Below are positions 45,601-55,953 of a DNA stretch of 64,000 nucleotides, piece by piece. The stretch's first letter is position 1. Every line of letters starts with the position of its first letter. This DNA comes from Rhabditophanes sp. KR3021. Taxonomy: Eukaryota; Nematoda; Chromadorea; Rhabditida; Alloionematidae. The translations under genes were made by a program, and so were the position numbers. Below the pieces are notes generated by a model. That model saw nothing but the letters and a program-made list of their open reading frames with translations, ran no database searches and was not told the DNA's origin. The stretch is from the NCBI GenBank assembly GCA_963281155.1, contig CAUJLY010000006.1, forward strand, positions 10,974,001 through 11,038,000. Direction: 5' to 3'.

Positions 45601-47620
45601 AGTTCAGTTGAACATATACCAGATGATATTGAATTTGACAATATTTCAATTTTGACGGACGCTGAGGAAGTCGAAGATCTTGAAGCTCCTTTATTACCAT
45701 CAAGAGATATTACTGACAACATTAATAAAGATCTAGCTGGCGCCATAATGACCGAAGAATTGGCTGCAAAAGGAAGTGTTACATTTGCAGTTTATTTAAC
45801 TTATTTCAATGCTACCTCGCCCTTCTTAGTTGGACTTTTTATTTTCTTTTATTTGGGTCAAGATGTTGTGTCGTTGTCGAGAAATGTATGGTTATCTAAT
45901 TGGTCAGATACATATGCTAACAATAAAACACAATCGAATATATCTCTTGAAACTCGTTTGACTGTTTATGGATTGCTTGGTGCCTTAGAATCAATGGCAT
46001 TTATTTGTTCTATGGTGGCAATCATTTTTGGTGGTATTCAAGCTTCGAAGAACATGCACCATCCATTGATATCGAACATTATGCGTTGGCCAATGCGTCT
46101 TCATGATCTAACTCCTATAGGAAGATGTTTGCAGCGAGTTGGGAAGGATGTTGACGTCATTGACGGTACACTTCCACTTACTTTCAGGTAGAACATACCA
46201 ATCTAATAGTTTAAAACATTCATTTTAGACACATGGCCATGAGTTTGTGCCAAATAACGATAACATTGACTTTGATAGTTTATACTACACCCATATTCAT
46301 CGTTGTGATCATTCCATTGCTTATACTTTACCTTTTCATTTTGAAAGTATTTGTGCCTTGTCAAAGACAACTTCAAAGACTAACAAGTATTGCAAGATCT
46401 CCAATTTATAGTCATTTCAAAGAGACTATTGAAGGTGTAGCAAACATCAGAGCATATGGCAAAGAATCATGGTTTGTTGAAACATCAGGCAAAAGAATTG
46501 ATGCACTAATAAAAGTTGCATACTTAAGTAATTTATCTAATAGGTGGTTAGGCTTAAGATTGGAATTTATTGGTTCTTGCATTCTATTGTTTACTGCTAT
46601 GTTTGGAGCTATATCGAAAGAAATGAACTGGACTACTTCGGCAGGAATAATAGCTTTGAGTATCAGTTATTCGATGAATGTTACTGATGTTTTGAACTTT
46701 GCGGTTCGGTGTGTGGCTCATCTTGAGTCCAGTATTGTTAGCGTAGAACGTGTTTCTGAATATTCAAATATGGAGACGGAGCCAGACTGGAGAAATGAAA
46801 AGGGGAACATTTGTGGATATAATTGGCCATCTAGGGGTGAAATTAAAATTGAAAATTATTCGACAAGATACCGTGAAGGTTTGGATTTAGTTATCAAAAA
46901 TCTTTCAATTCATATCAAGGGAGGTGACAACATCGGAATTGTTGGCAGAACTGGTAAGTTGGAGTAATAAATTTGTTTAAATTTAAGCTTACAATTTTAG
47001 GTTCTGGAAAATCCAGTTTAGCGCTGGCATTATTTAGAATGATTGAGCCAGTAGAGGGTAAAATTATAATCGACGATGTTGATATTTCCGAAATTGGCTT
47101 ACATGATCTAAGAGAACATATCACAATTATTCCACAAGATCCAGTGCTTTTTTCAGCTGATTTACGCTTTAACTTGGATCCATTTAATAATTACAATGAT
47201 GATCAAGTCTGGGAAGCTCTAGAACATTCTCACATGAAAGACTTTGTTATTAATAAACTTGAAAATGGACTGCAAGCTATTGTAACGGAAGCGGGAAACA
47301 ACTTTAGTGTTGGCCAGAGACAATTGTTATGCTTAACACGTGCTCTTTTAAGAAGATCTCGCCTAATTGTTCTAGATGAAATGTCCTCAAGTGTAGATCA
47401 ACAAACTGATCAAATTATTCAAGAAACAATTAGACAACAATTTGCTGATTCTACTATTATTGCCATTGCTCACAGAATCGATACCCTTATAAATTATGAC
47501 AAAATTATGGTAATGGACCAAGGGAATATCATTGAATACGATACACCGGCTAATTTGCTTTCCAACAAAAAATCAGCATTCTATTCATTGGCTTTAGATG
47601 CGGGTTTGGTTAAAGAATAG
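39622..47620 (+). CDS. MRP-type (ABCC) transporter, split by a MULE insertion
   Basis: Exons 39622-39960, 40003-40122, 43466-44212, 44254-46187, 46229-46953 and 47001-47620 give 1494 residues if the transposon at 40123-43457 and one 8-bp target copy are left out. Introns are 41-47 nt. An extra N-terminal membrane domain (TMD0) precedes SFLARVTMWWFNSF. Then come TMD1, NBD1 (Walker A GKVGSGKSSL, LSGGQKARIG, LLDDPLSAVD), TMD2 and NBD2 (GRTGSGKSSLALALF, FSVGQRQLLCL, VLDEMSSSVD, AHR). The family exports organic anions and conjugates. NBD1 has VTNN where a switch His is expected. As assembled, the TMD0 exons run into the transposon and stop at 40129, so this allele makes full-length protein only if the insert is excised or bypassed. 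Confidence 0.92.
40115..40122 (+). repeat. Left target-site duplication of the MULE
   Basis: CCATCTAC, identical to 43458-43465, immediately outside the element. Confidence 0.88.
40146..40306. repeat. Left subterminal array of palindromic hairpin units
   Basis: Four units of about 32-39 bp (40146-40182, 40183-40219, 40235-40273, 40275-40306). Each is a near-perfect palindrome flanked by GGC(G/T/A)AATGAT and its complement. The first three centre on CTATAG and the fourth on a shorter TAACTAAAGTAA core. They match the right-end array and probably bind transposase. Confidence 0.88.
40500..42897 (-). CDS. MULE transposase
   Basis: Two exons (42897-42542, 42152-40500) with a 389-nt intron (GTATGT to ATTTTAG) give about 669 residues if one base is added in the T run at 41752-41760 (nine present; ten would keep frame through NENNDYAEEVYECG). 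The N-terminal third has a cysteine cluster (MYCKECRSICKKKK) and a second block with Cys and His, probably DNA-binding. The MULE catalytic domain follows: Asp in LRLADGTFFVAP, Asp in VFMTDKEPAAIKI, the metal-type motif HCYFHYAQNLVKKL, and a candidate Glu in STNSCESFNRWLK. The C-terminus is acidic. Apart from the homopolymer the gene is undamaged, so the element may be autonomous. Confidence 0.85.
43252..43432. repeat. Right subterminal array of palindromic hairpin units
   Basis: Three units (43252-43291, 43320-43363, 43394-43432), each a near-palindrome of about 36-44 bp centred on TATAG and bounded by GGCGA(A/G)TGAT or its complement. The middle unit is identical in its core to the second unit of the left array (GAATGATAATGCTATAGTAT). 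Confidence 0.88.
43458..43465 (+). repeat. Right target-site duplication of the MULE
   Basis: CCATCTAC, followed directly by the continuation of the MRP reading frame (AAA AAT GAA CAT). Confidence 0.88.
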
Positions 47621-48184
47621 TTTAATCCTTCACATTATTAGCGAATGTAATAACTTTATGAAATAAACTTTATTTAAAATAGAAATATATATTTACCGAA
47701 AGACAAGTCACCCCAATTTGTTTCAAAATTATTATATATGCATAAGAAAGATAGTTTTAAATATTCTTTGGTGTGTTAATTACATTTGATCATATCTTTA
47801 TCTAAACAATTCATTGTTATTCAAATGTATTATTCTTAATAAGTTAGCTTTAAATATGTAATGGAAGTGATTAAGCGATTTATTGGAAACTTTGTATTGA
47901 AAAATATTTTAAAGGTTTGTTTTTGATAAAGTGATTATGTTTCGAACATTTTTAATCTTTTATTTACCATTTCTTGAATCTAAAAACAATATAAGTTCAT
48001 AGAAAAGTTAAAATGAACATCATAAATATCAAGAACAAACATTATTAAAAAATGACAAACAATTTATTACATGTAAAATTTAATGGAGGATGTATTAAAG
48101 TGCGTATGAGTTTAAATTAATGCCATCAATCACAATTAAATATACGCATGTAGGCTTCAAAAATATTATGAAAAAATGAAATAG
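47621..48184. other. Intergenic DNA, no gene seen
   Basis: AATAAACTTTA just after the MRP stop may be its polyadenylation signal. Otherwise featureless A+T-rich spacer. Confidence 0.45.
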
Positions 48185-49281
48185 ATGTTCAAGAAACATC
48201 GGATATATTTTCAACAAATAAATATTAATCGTTTTCAATTAATACAAGACATATCTAATATGTATGCTATTTTAAACTTACTAATTTTCTTTTTATGTGC
48301 AATTCCAAATCTGGTGGCATTGTCTCTTTACAATCATTTTAATGGTGATAAACATAACATAGCAATGATTTCAACCTATTGCCAATTTATATTTGACTTA
48401 ATATTTGCTTTAATAAATGTAATTCTTCGTCTAGAAATGATTACAATTACTGGGGCAATAAACTGTATATCATTTAGACTAACGCATTTAGATTACATAC
48501 CAACAACTTTTTTCGCCTATTGTGTTGCATTTTGGGTATTTGGCATTGTTTTTAATGTGAACTTTGCAATAGTTTCTATAACCATTTTTGCTAGATATGC
48601 ATTTGTAACTCGACTAGCTGTTGGATTAAAACATTTAGTTACCATGTATTTGATTGGAATAATTGTAATATCACTTTCTTTAATACCGATATGCCTGATT
48701 GGTCCTGATGAAAATATTGATTCTCAAATTATATATCACACAAATTCGAGTAAAGGTCATGCAGATGGTAGTATTACAGCTGAAAGTAAAGGTGTTTCAG
48801 TGCTTATAGAGTTAAGACTACTTGTTCTTATCTTGCCAACATTTATTGCATTATCTTTTTGTTTTTTCGTAATCATTACTGTTTTGATTAAATATTGGAA
48901 GTATTTAAATTTGATGAAAGGCACTATGCGCCGGACAACATATGTTTTAAACAAATCTTTCTTTAAAGTCCTATTACTTCAATCTATTGCACCGATTTTT
49001 CTTCAATACTTACCTCCAGGTAAATTGGATTTATAATTGTTAACAATTATTAATAATTTGTTTTAGCAATTTATATGATTTGTGTATTTCTCGGCTTAAA
49101 TCCAAATGGAACTGTTGTCATTATGACAGCTGATCTACTACCGTTTGTAAATGCAATTGTATTTTTGGTATTTATAAAGAAAGCTCGTTCAATTTTAAAG
49201 CAAAAATTCAACTATGCTTCGAGTTTGATTTTCAAAAAGAAAAATATTATAATTACTGTTCAGGGAAGTAAATGTATTTAA
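48185..49281 (+). CDS. Seven-transmembrane receptor, Str-superfamily-like
   Basis: Two exons (48185-49019, 49067-49281; 47-nt intron GTAAAT to TTTTAG) encode 349 residues. Hydrophobic segments include YAILNLLIFFLCAIPNLVAL, STYCQFIFDLIFALINVI, FWVFGIVFNVNFAIVSITIF, TMYLIGIIVISLSLIPICL, LLVLILPTFIALSFCFFVII, FLGLNPNGTVVIMTADL and LLPFVNAIVFLVFIKKARS. The last block matches the TM7 end of the Str-type receptors. Ligand unknown; probably chemosensory. A decayed relative sharing its intron-side sequence lies at 12640-13176, so this subfamily has been duplicated in the region. Confidence 0.85.
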
Positions 49282-49792
49282 CACCAATAAAACTCAACAT
49301 TTACTTACTTGTTGTATGTATTTGTTGAATGTCGATTAATAATTTTATTTGTAAAACTTTATTTATTTGTTATGTCAAAGTACTAACTTCATAAAAACTA
49401 AAAAAATGTTCAGAAGAAGTACACATAACTTCACAAGAACAATGTTATGTTGTTTTGAATTTAGTTTGAGAACTAATAATTACAATTCAAAATAAGAAAT
49501 GTTCTAATGTTTTTGCAAATTGTTTCAATAGTCTAAAATGAAAATGTACATGGAACAAGTTGTTTATTTTGATAAATATAATGATATCATTTTTAGACTT
49601 CGGGTGTGTTATTATAACTTTTATAAGGACCCATTTGTTTTAATTTTAAGTTATTGACCATCGTATTAAAGAAATATCTGTGCTCTCTAAGAGAAAATGG
49701 TACTTAATTTTAAATACTTTTTAACAAATCATTTATTATTTAAACAAATACAATTACGCACGATTAAAATAAATGTCTGTCATTTTACCACC
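49282..49792. other. Intergenic DNA, no gene seen
   Basis: 3' flanks of two convergent genes; nothing else supported. Confidence 0.5.
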
Positions 49793-51385
49793 TTAAAATA
49801 ATAACGATTCTTCATCAACATCAGGAAAGTAACTGGTACCAAATATATCTGGTTTATTTAAGATATCAAGCACCAATTTTTTAATATGTTCCCTCTTGGC
49901 TAAAACTTCTCTGTACGTCAAGACGGTGTGTATTTCCTTAGTCCAGCACATTGTTTTATTTATTTGCAGATTTGTGTTTAAATATGATGGATGTTCAAAG
50001 TTAAGTCTCGAAGATTTGTTAACAATAGCATCAACTACATTTCGTAGACAATAATAAATATCCATTTTTAAGTTTATTGCCTTCTTGAAGTCATTTGACT
50101 TAAATATATTTATATCAAATGAATGTTTTGCGTGATCCATTTTTTCATCTGATAAAATAAGTGTATTTGTTTCTTCTTTTTCAATTAAAGTTTCATTGAC
50201 ACTTAATGACTCTATGGCACAAATTGTTGCGCCTTTGACAGACCATTCATTGGAATTAAAATCTTGAATCACTTCAATTGAGTTAAAATATTCCTTGATT
50301 ATTTTCTTGATTTCAGAAGCGTTTGTAGAACCACCAATTAATAATACTTTTGATAGTTGACTTTTATTTAAATCTGCTTGTGACAAAACTTCATTAATCA
50401 TAGTTGTAATTGAGGCATAAAGATCTTTACATAACGTATTCAAAGCAGTCCTTGTTACTTTTACTCGATTTTTGTCAATTAAAACATTGCTATGTTCTGA
50501 TGTGTCTAATAGCTTTTTTACTCTTCTACATTCAAAACGTAATTCTTCCATATATCCAACTGTCTTTGAAGCCGTATGTTTGCCTTTAAATCTTTCGTCT
50601 ACATGTTTTATTAATAAATCATCAATAAGATCTCCACTGACTGAATAATTAAATTTACTGGCTACGAAAGTATAGTTGCCTGATGCTACGTTTAATACTG
50701 AGATTTCAAGCATTGCCTTGCCCATATTAATTATTAAAATGCTTCCATCTATTAAATGAGATGTTTTTAAATTATTAGCTATTATGGCAGCTGTTGATTT
50801 TGAAATTACTCTTACAGATGAAATACCAGCTATATCACAAGCTTGTTCAATACATTTTCTTTGTTGCTTATTTAAATGATCAGGGACTGTAGCAATAACT
50901 TCTCCAATCAAAATGTGTGAACATTTTTTGGTCTTTTCAATGACTTCTTTTATAACATAAGCTAATATTTCTTGCACATAATAGACACAACATTCCTTTT
51001 CACGTTTAACTTTTATTAAGCATTTTCCATCTTTATCAAAATCAATTTTAAATGGCCAATTTTCTTTGCTGTCTTTCAAGGTATTTTTGTTACTTTTGAT
51101 TAGTTTAATCAAATCTAAATAATATACATATTTAAAAGTTATTAAAACAAAACTAACCATAAATACCATTTTCTGGATGCCTACAAGCTCTAATTAAAGC
51201 CCCTTCTCCCACAACAATTTCCGAATCATCAAAGTAAACAACAGATGATATGTATGTGACCACTAAATTAATTAATGAGTAGTTTAAAGGTTTATTTTAA
51301 AGTTACTTTTTGCATTGCCATCTTTATAAATTCCTACACGAATGCCAGTATTACTAATATCCAAGCCAATATTATGGTTATACAT
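49793..51385 (-). CDS. Divergent Hsp70-like protein with degraded ATP site
   Basis: Three exons (51385-51307, 51262-51158, 51114-49793; introns 44 and 43 nt) encode 501 residues. The Hsp70 nucleotide-binding domain can be followed throughout: phosphate-1 region IGLDISNTGIRVGIY, SSVVYFDDSEIVVGEGAL, DSKENWPFKI, YVQEILAYVIKEV, EVIATVPDHLNKQQRKCIEQ, phosphate-2 region SILIINMGKAMLEISVL and adenosine motif KVLLIGGSTNASEIKKII. Key positions differ from active Hsp70: GTT becomes SNT, the DLGGGT Asp becomes Asn with both following Gly lost, and the catalytic Lys before RLIG is not conserved. After the nucleotide domain only about 150 residues remain, with no clear substrate-binding beta domain. It is probably a non-canonical, maybe ATPase-dead, relative. 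Confidence 0.87.
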
Positions 51386-52119
51386 GTCGAAAGAATAAAA
51401 TTGATCACACAATAAATAAAAATGAAATGACAGAAAGAGAGAGAGTTAAGTATAAATAGGCTGCAGCAATGACTTTACAATAAAGATAGCACTTGATACC
51501 AATGATATAAAATGACTCATATTTGCAATTAAATATGGTGAATAGTCATAATCAATAATGGATAAAAAATTGTCATGAGTAATGAATTGATTACTCAAAG
51601 ATCTGGATTTAATGCACTTTGATAAGTGGTGTTTATTGTCATGTTTTTAGGTAACTGTGGGTTGATGATTGGGGACGTGTTTTATTTATTAATTAAGTTA
51701 TTTGGGGATAACTTGTAGCGATTATTGTGTGTATTAAAATAAGTGTATTTATTTATTGTGTGATCTAATAAAAGAAATAAGTATTGTTATTGCGTATAAG
51801 TATTATAGTTTCCGACAAAAATGTAACAAAGGAGAGAATTTATAACTAAATGTCCTATCAAAACACCTACATTTTGAATTAAATCTGCCATAACATGAAT
51901 TAGTGTAGCCCTAATGTTGATATTCCCACTTTCTTTTACACCATAACTGTGTTCAGAAGATTCGTACTACTACCATTATCTTTTTCTTATCAACTAGTCC
52001 ATGTTTACCAAATTTTTACAAAAACAAATTGGTCAAAATTAGCATTCTTACCAGCAACAATTTTGCTACCTTTCAAATCATTCAAACTACCATTATCACT
52101 AACTAACGAAATGAAACAA
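51386..52119. other. Intergenic DNA, no gene seen
   Basis: It contains a short A/G repeat (GAAAGAGAGAGAG near 51431) upstream of the Hsp70-like gene. Nothing else supported. Confidence 0.45.
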
Positions 52120-52655
52120 TTAATACCATCCAAATAAAAATTCCTCTTCTTCTTTCATGTTCATTGCCTGAGAATTTCTGTTGCAGATAATTTGTCCCAG
52201 GCATTCGTAAGAGTCAACCTGTTCCGAATTTTGGCCATTCAGAAGGATTTGGCTGGAGGAAAGTGCACCACTCCTATTGAATTGTACCATGTAGTTGCAT
52301 TTGTTGAGGTTTAGTTGCAAATTGACTTTACTGGTAAGGATAGAAAATGTGTCTAGTAGCGTTTGGAGATTCGTGGAACTGTTTGACAACAAAATCATAT
52401 CGTCAGCTGAATAGTCAATATAGACGGTAGTTCCATTAGCTTCGATAGGGAAGCCAAGGCCATTTGTGTCAATATGGCAAAAATAGTGTTAAACTGATGC
52501 CTTCTTAAGAAAAGGTCAGTTGGCAGACCAAGAGAAAGATATATGGGCAGGATAAAGAAAGTTACGAGTAGAAAGCTGATGAGTGAGGTGTTAAAATTAG
52601 TTAGTGATAGAGTTAAATATAAGTCTCTACCCCAAGAAATATATTTAAATTTTTA
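52120..52655. mobile_element. LINE remnant (RTE/R2-like) with an internal inversion
   Basis: The minus strand from about 52490 down to 52120 encodes part of a non-LTR reverse transcriptase. It reads NGLGFPIEANGTTVYIDY, then the catalytic box as SADDMILLSNSS, then LNLNKCNYMV and SYECLGQIICNRNS. The plus strand from about 52500 to 52655 encodes the C-terminal tail found after the reverse transcriptase in such elements (RKRSVGRPRERYMGRIKKVT, SDRVKYKSLPQEIYLNF, then stop). The two parts face away from one another at about 52490. The copy is heavily truncated and inactive. Confidence 0.75.
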
Positions 52656-52884
52656 ATTATATCATGCTTAATGCGCTTCTCTTTGATGGTACTTTGAAAT
52701 AAGTATAAACAAAGTTAACGTTACCCCGTTGACTCTCGATTAGTGATAGAGGTTTTTTTAATTTGTTAGTAGTTATAAATAACGCTAATGCCCTAATCAT
52801 CAAAATTACATACTATTTGTGGTGTTAAACTTCATTACATATCGCTCACTTAAACACATCTATAAAACACATTTTTGATTTAAA

Positions 52885-53940
52885 ATGGACAGAGAAACTA
52901 TTTCTTTCATATTCAAATATTATTTTATGGTTGAAAATGTTGCAAGTATTTTGGGAATCTCATTAAATGTTTTCTTACTGTTTTTGATTTGGAAATTTTC
53001 TCCAGTTGAACATAAACGCTACAGAATATTGCTATCATTTAATGTGTGTTCTTCAATGTTGGTGACAATTTCATTGTTACCCAACTATCTAGTCCTGGAT
53101 ATTTGTGATGGAAATTATATAGTCCATCAATTTAATTTACTCAAATATACAGATAATTTTTTTATTCATAGAATATCTTTTACCTTTTTTATATTTGCCT
53201 TATTTTCGTGTATATTTTCCTCTTCTTCAATGTTCATATTTCGATATTTCCAAATTTGCACAACAAAAAAGATTCAAATTATTGATATTCAATTAATGTT
53301 TTTTATTGGAATGGTTTGTGCTTTTGTAATTGCTGGTTTGTTTTATTTTGTTATGTCGCATGATTATCGCAATGACGGGGACATGTTATTGTATGTCCTC
53401 AAAAATGGTATTGCAACAGAAGACACAATAAATAAAATCTTTTTACGCACAAACATAGTAATGTTTATAATTAAAACTTATAAAAGTTAATTTTTATTTT
53501 TTCAGAAAGATCCATTCTTTTTAACATGTCTTCTTACAATCACAATATTTTTTGGTGCCAATTATACAATCATTTTATTCTGCATATTCAAAGTAAATAA
53601 ATATTTGGAATCTCACTCATCAAATTACGATAAAGTCACAAAAAGACTACATTCAGAATTGACAAGACTTATGATTATTCAATTATTATTGCCATTTATT
53701 TTTACATCAGGACAAATGTTATTTTGCATTGTTTCAATGATATTTGAATTAAAAACAACTGGAGTGGGAATAATTGATATGATTATGATTTCATTCTTAC
53801 CATCTGTTAATGCATTCTGTTTTCTAATCAATTCCAAAAGTTATTGGGCAAATATGTTCAAGATAAAGAATAAAAAAATTGTAGTTACTAGAAGTAAAAC
53901 ACAAAATAGAAACTTCAAAGTTGCAGTAACAAGAATATAA
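52885..53940 (+). CDS. Seven-transmembrane receptor, Str-superfamily-like
   Basis: Two exons (52885-53457, 53506-53940; 48-nt intron GTAATG to TTTCAG) encode 335 residues. Hydrophobic stretches: VENVASILGISLNVFLLFLI, LLSFNVCSSMLVTISLLPNY, FTFFIFALFSCIFSSSSMFI followed by FRYFQIC, FFIGMVCAFVIAGLFYFV, ACLLTITIFFGANYTIIL-type sequence after the splice, LLLPFIFTSGQMLFCIVSMI and LPSVNAFCFLINSKSYW. The TM3 end (FRYFQIC) and the TM7 end (NAFCFLI..KSYW) fit the Str-type group. Ligand unknown. It is convergent with the Srx-like receptor 46 bp away. Confidence 0.85.
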
Positions 53941-53986
53941 ATTGTATTCAAACTAATTTAATTAAACATAGCAACACCATTTTAAA

Positions 53987-54955
53987 CTAGAATTTATAAA
54001 AGTATACATTTAATGAGCGAATTGTTGTGATAATATCTTCGATTGATTTAGTAAAATAGTTACGTATATCTTTGTTACACAGAATTATTAAGGTTGCATT
54101 TAAAAACAGTTGCATATCTTGACTTATATTAATCCACAAATTTAGTGTCAAGTTATCAAAATCAAAAGTATCCAGATAATAAAATAAAATAGTGGCAATG
54201 AGAGCAACTAGATTTGTAAGAAGGCAATTAATTCCAAAAATGTATTCCTTGTCAGATAATTTAGTTGGATTAAATGATATTGAAATGCCTGTTTTGGACT
54301 TAACTGGTTTATTTTTATTAAATAATTGAATAAGTTTAATTCCCATCAAAACGTCTATAATTGTCGAGGAAGCGATAAAGCCATACATTGTGTAAGTGCC
54401 AATAATTACTTCATTTAGTTGTTGGCAATAAGACTCAATGAAGTAATAATTATAGGTTGCGATATCCAAGATAAAGCCACAATTAGTGCTATCCACAATA
54501 AATGGTGATATTAGTATAAATGCCAATAGCCATTGAAGAAGGCTAAATAAAATTGAGACTTTGTTTTTAAAGTACTCAAAATAGGTTAAAGGAAAATAAA
54601 TACAAATAAAGCGATTTAAGGACATCAAAAAATTGCCTAAAATAATATTGTAATATAGATATTGAAGTGTTCCAGACATTATTCGATTTGCTGCAATTAC
54701 TTCAAATTGACTAAAATGTTATATTAATTGGTGAGATATTTTTTAGAAAACTTACAAATAAAGAACTGGCTTTTCAAAAAATATGAGAATTAGTAAACTA
54801 ATGGCAGCAGATAAAGATTGATTGAATAAAATATAACCAAAACAATTATTGAAATTTTTTAATTTGTAAACAGAATAAATACAAATCATATTTAAGCATA
54901 ATGATAAAATTTCAAAAATGATTTCCACAATTGCATTAAAAGAATAAGTCACCAT
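53987..54955 (-). CDS. Seven-transmembrane receptor, Srx-like
   Basis: Two exons (54955-54756, 54710-53987; 45-nt intron GTAAGT to TTTTAG) encode 307 residues. The TM3 region reads ILGNFLMSLNRFICIYFPLT followed by YFEYF, the form typical of Srx and Srt receptors (LNRF, then FPxxY). Other membrane segments: EIIFEILSLCLNMICIYSVY, LSAAISLLILIFF, ILFSLLQWLLAFILISPFI, YTMYGFIASSTIIDVLMGI, LLTNLVALIATILFYYLDTF and MQLFLNATLIILCNKDIRNY. A probable chemosensory receptor in a local cluster with the neighbour and with the pseudogene at 55.3-55.8 kb. Confidence 0.85.
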
Positions 54956-55269
54956 ATTCTAGAATAATTCTTTTCAACTAATAATTATCGAAAGTTTATT
55001 ATTCATCATTTTATTAAACCTAATCTGGTTCGCTATAATTGTACAATTAAACTATTACACAACAGTTTATAATAATTTATTTACAAAAAAACATGTGGAT
55101 ATTAAACACTTTATTAATTACATTTACAAATTTAAAAGGTAAAACTTTGTTCATAAACTTCCTTTCAAAATGTTTACAATTAAAAATAAATTTACACAAT
55201 GTTACAATTATTACAAAAGAACATTTTGTAATTGTTGCAATTGTGACTGACTGTACATTATTTGGAATA

Positions 55270-55800
55270 TTCTAAAACCAAGAACAGTATTTCTTATTGA
55301 AGGATTCAAGCCCAAATATATGAGACCATTTGCACCTTCAATATTCAAACCCATTATGAGTGAACAAATTATATATCCTTCACCAATGGGAAAATATTAA
55401 CAAATAAATAAACAATCGAATAACTTGGCAATATTAATTAGTTTGTAAAAACAGTAGCAAATACTGCTTTTGTATGGTCACCTTCAGATGGAGAGAATGT
55501 CATTCCATTTTTGACTTGTATACGATAAAGAAAGAAGATTGCGAAGATGGAATAAATTAAAAATAAAATAATACCAATAAAAAGATTGTGATAATATTGA
55601 CTTGTATTTGTGTAGGCATCTTTGTAATCATAATGAAAGTATGGATCATACAACTAATTATCAGCCCAAGCTAAAATTTTGCAAAAGTAAATTCTATAAC
55701 CTATTCACACATAAAAAATAACCTCATCAAATATTGTTTCTTCAGCTTGAGTAAAGGCAATTGATAAACAGTGATTGGTTGTCAAGATGACACTGTAAAG
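55270..55800 (-). pseudogene. Srt/Srx-like 7TM receptor pseudogene
   Basis: Minus-strand blocks in order: LYSVILTTNHCLSIAFTQAE (TM3 end), an intron-like gap, YDPYFHYDYKDAYTN and YHNLFIGIILFLIYSIFAIF (TM4-5 region with loop), MTFSPSEGDHTKAVFATVF, and finally NGLIYLGLNPSIRNTVLG-type sequence near 55270-55320 (TM7 end) in different frames. The N-terminal part is missing and frames change, so it is a dead copy of the Srt or Srx type. Confidence 0.65.
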
Positions 55801-55953
55801 AGATATGTTTACAACTCTCTTCTTCTCACAATATTATTCGATGTTTTGTAAAAAGTGATCTTATGATCACATTATATTGTCTTATACCACTTATAATGTT
55901 TTATGTTGCTAAATGCTAATAATTTTAATCAAGTAATAAATGTCAGATACAAA

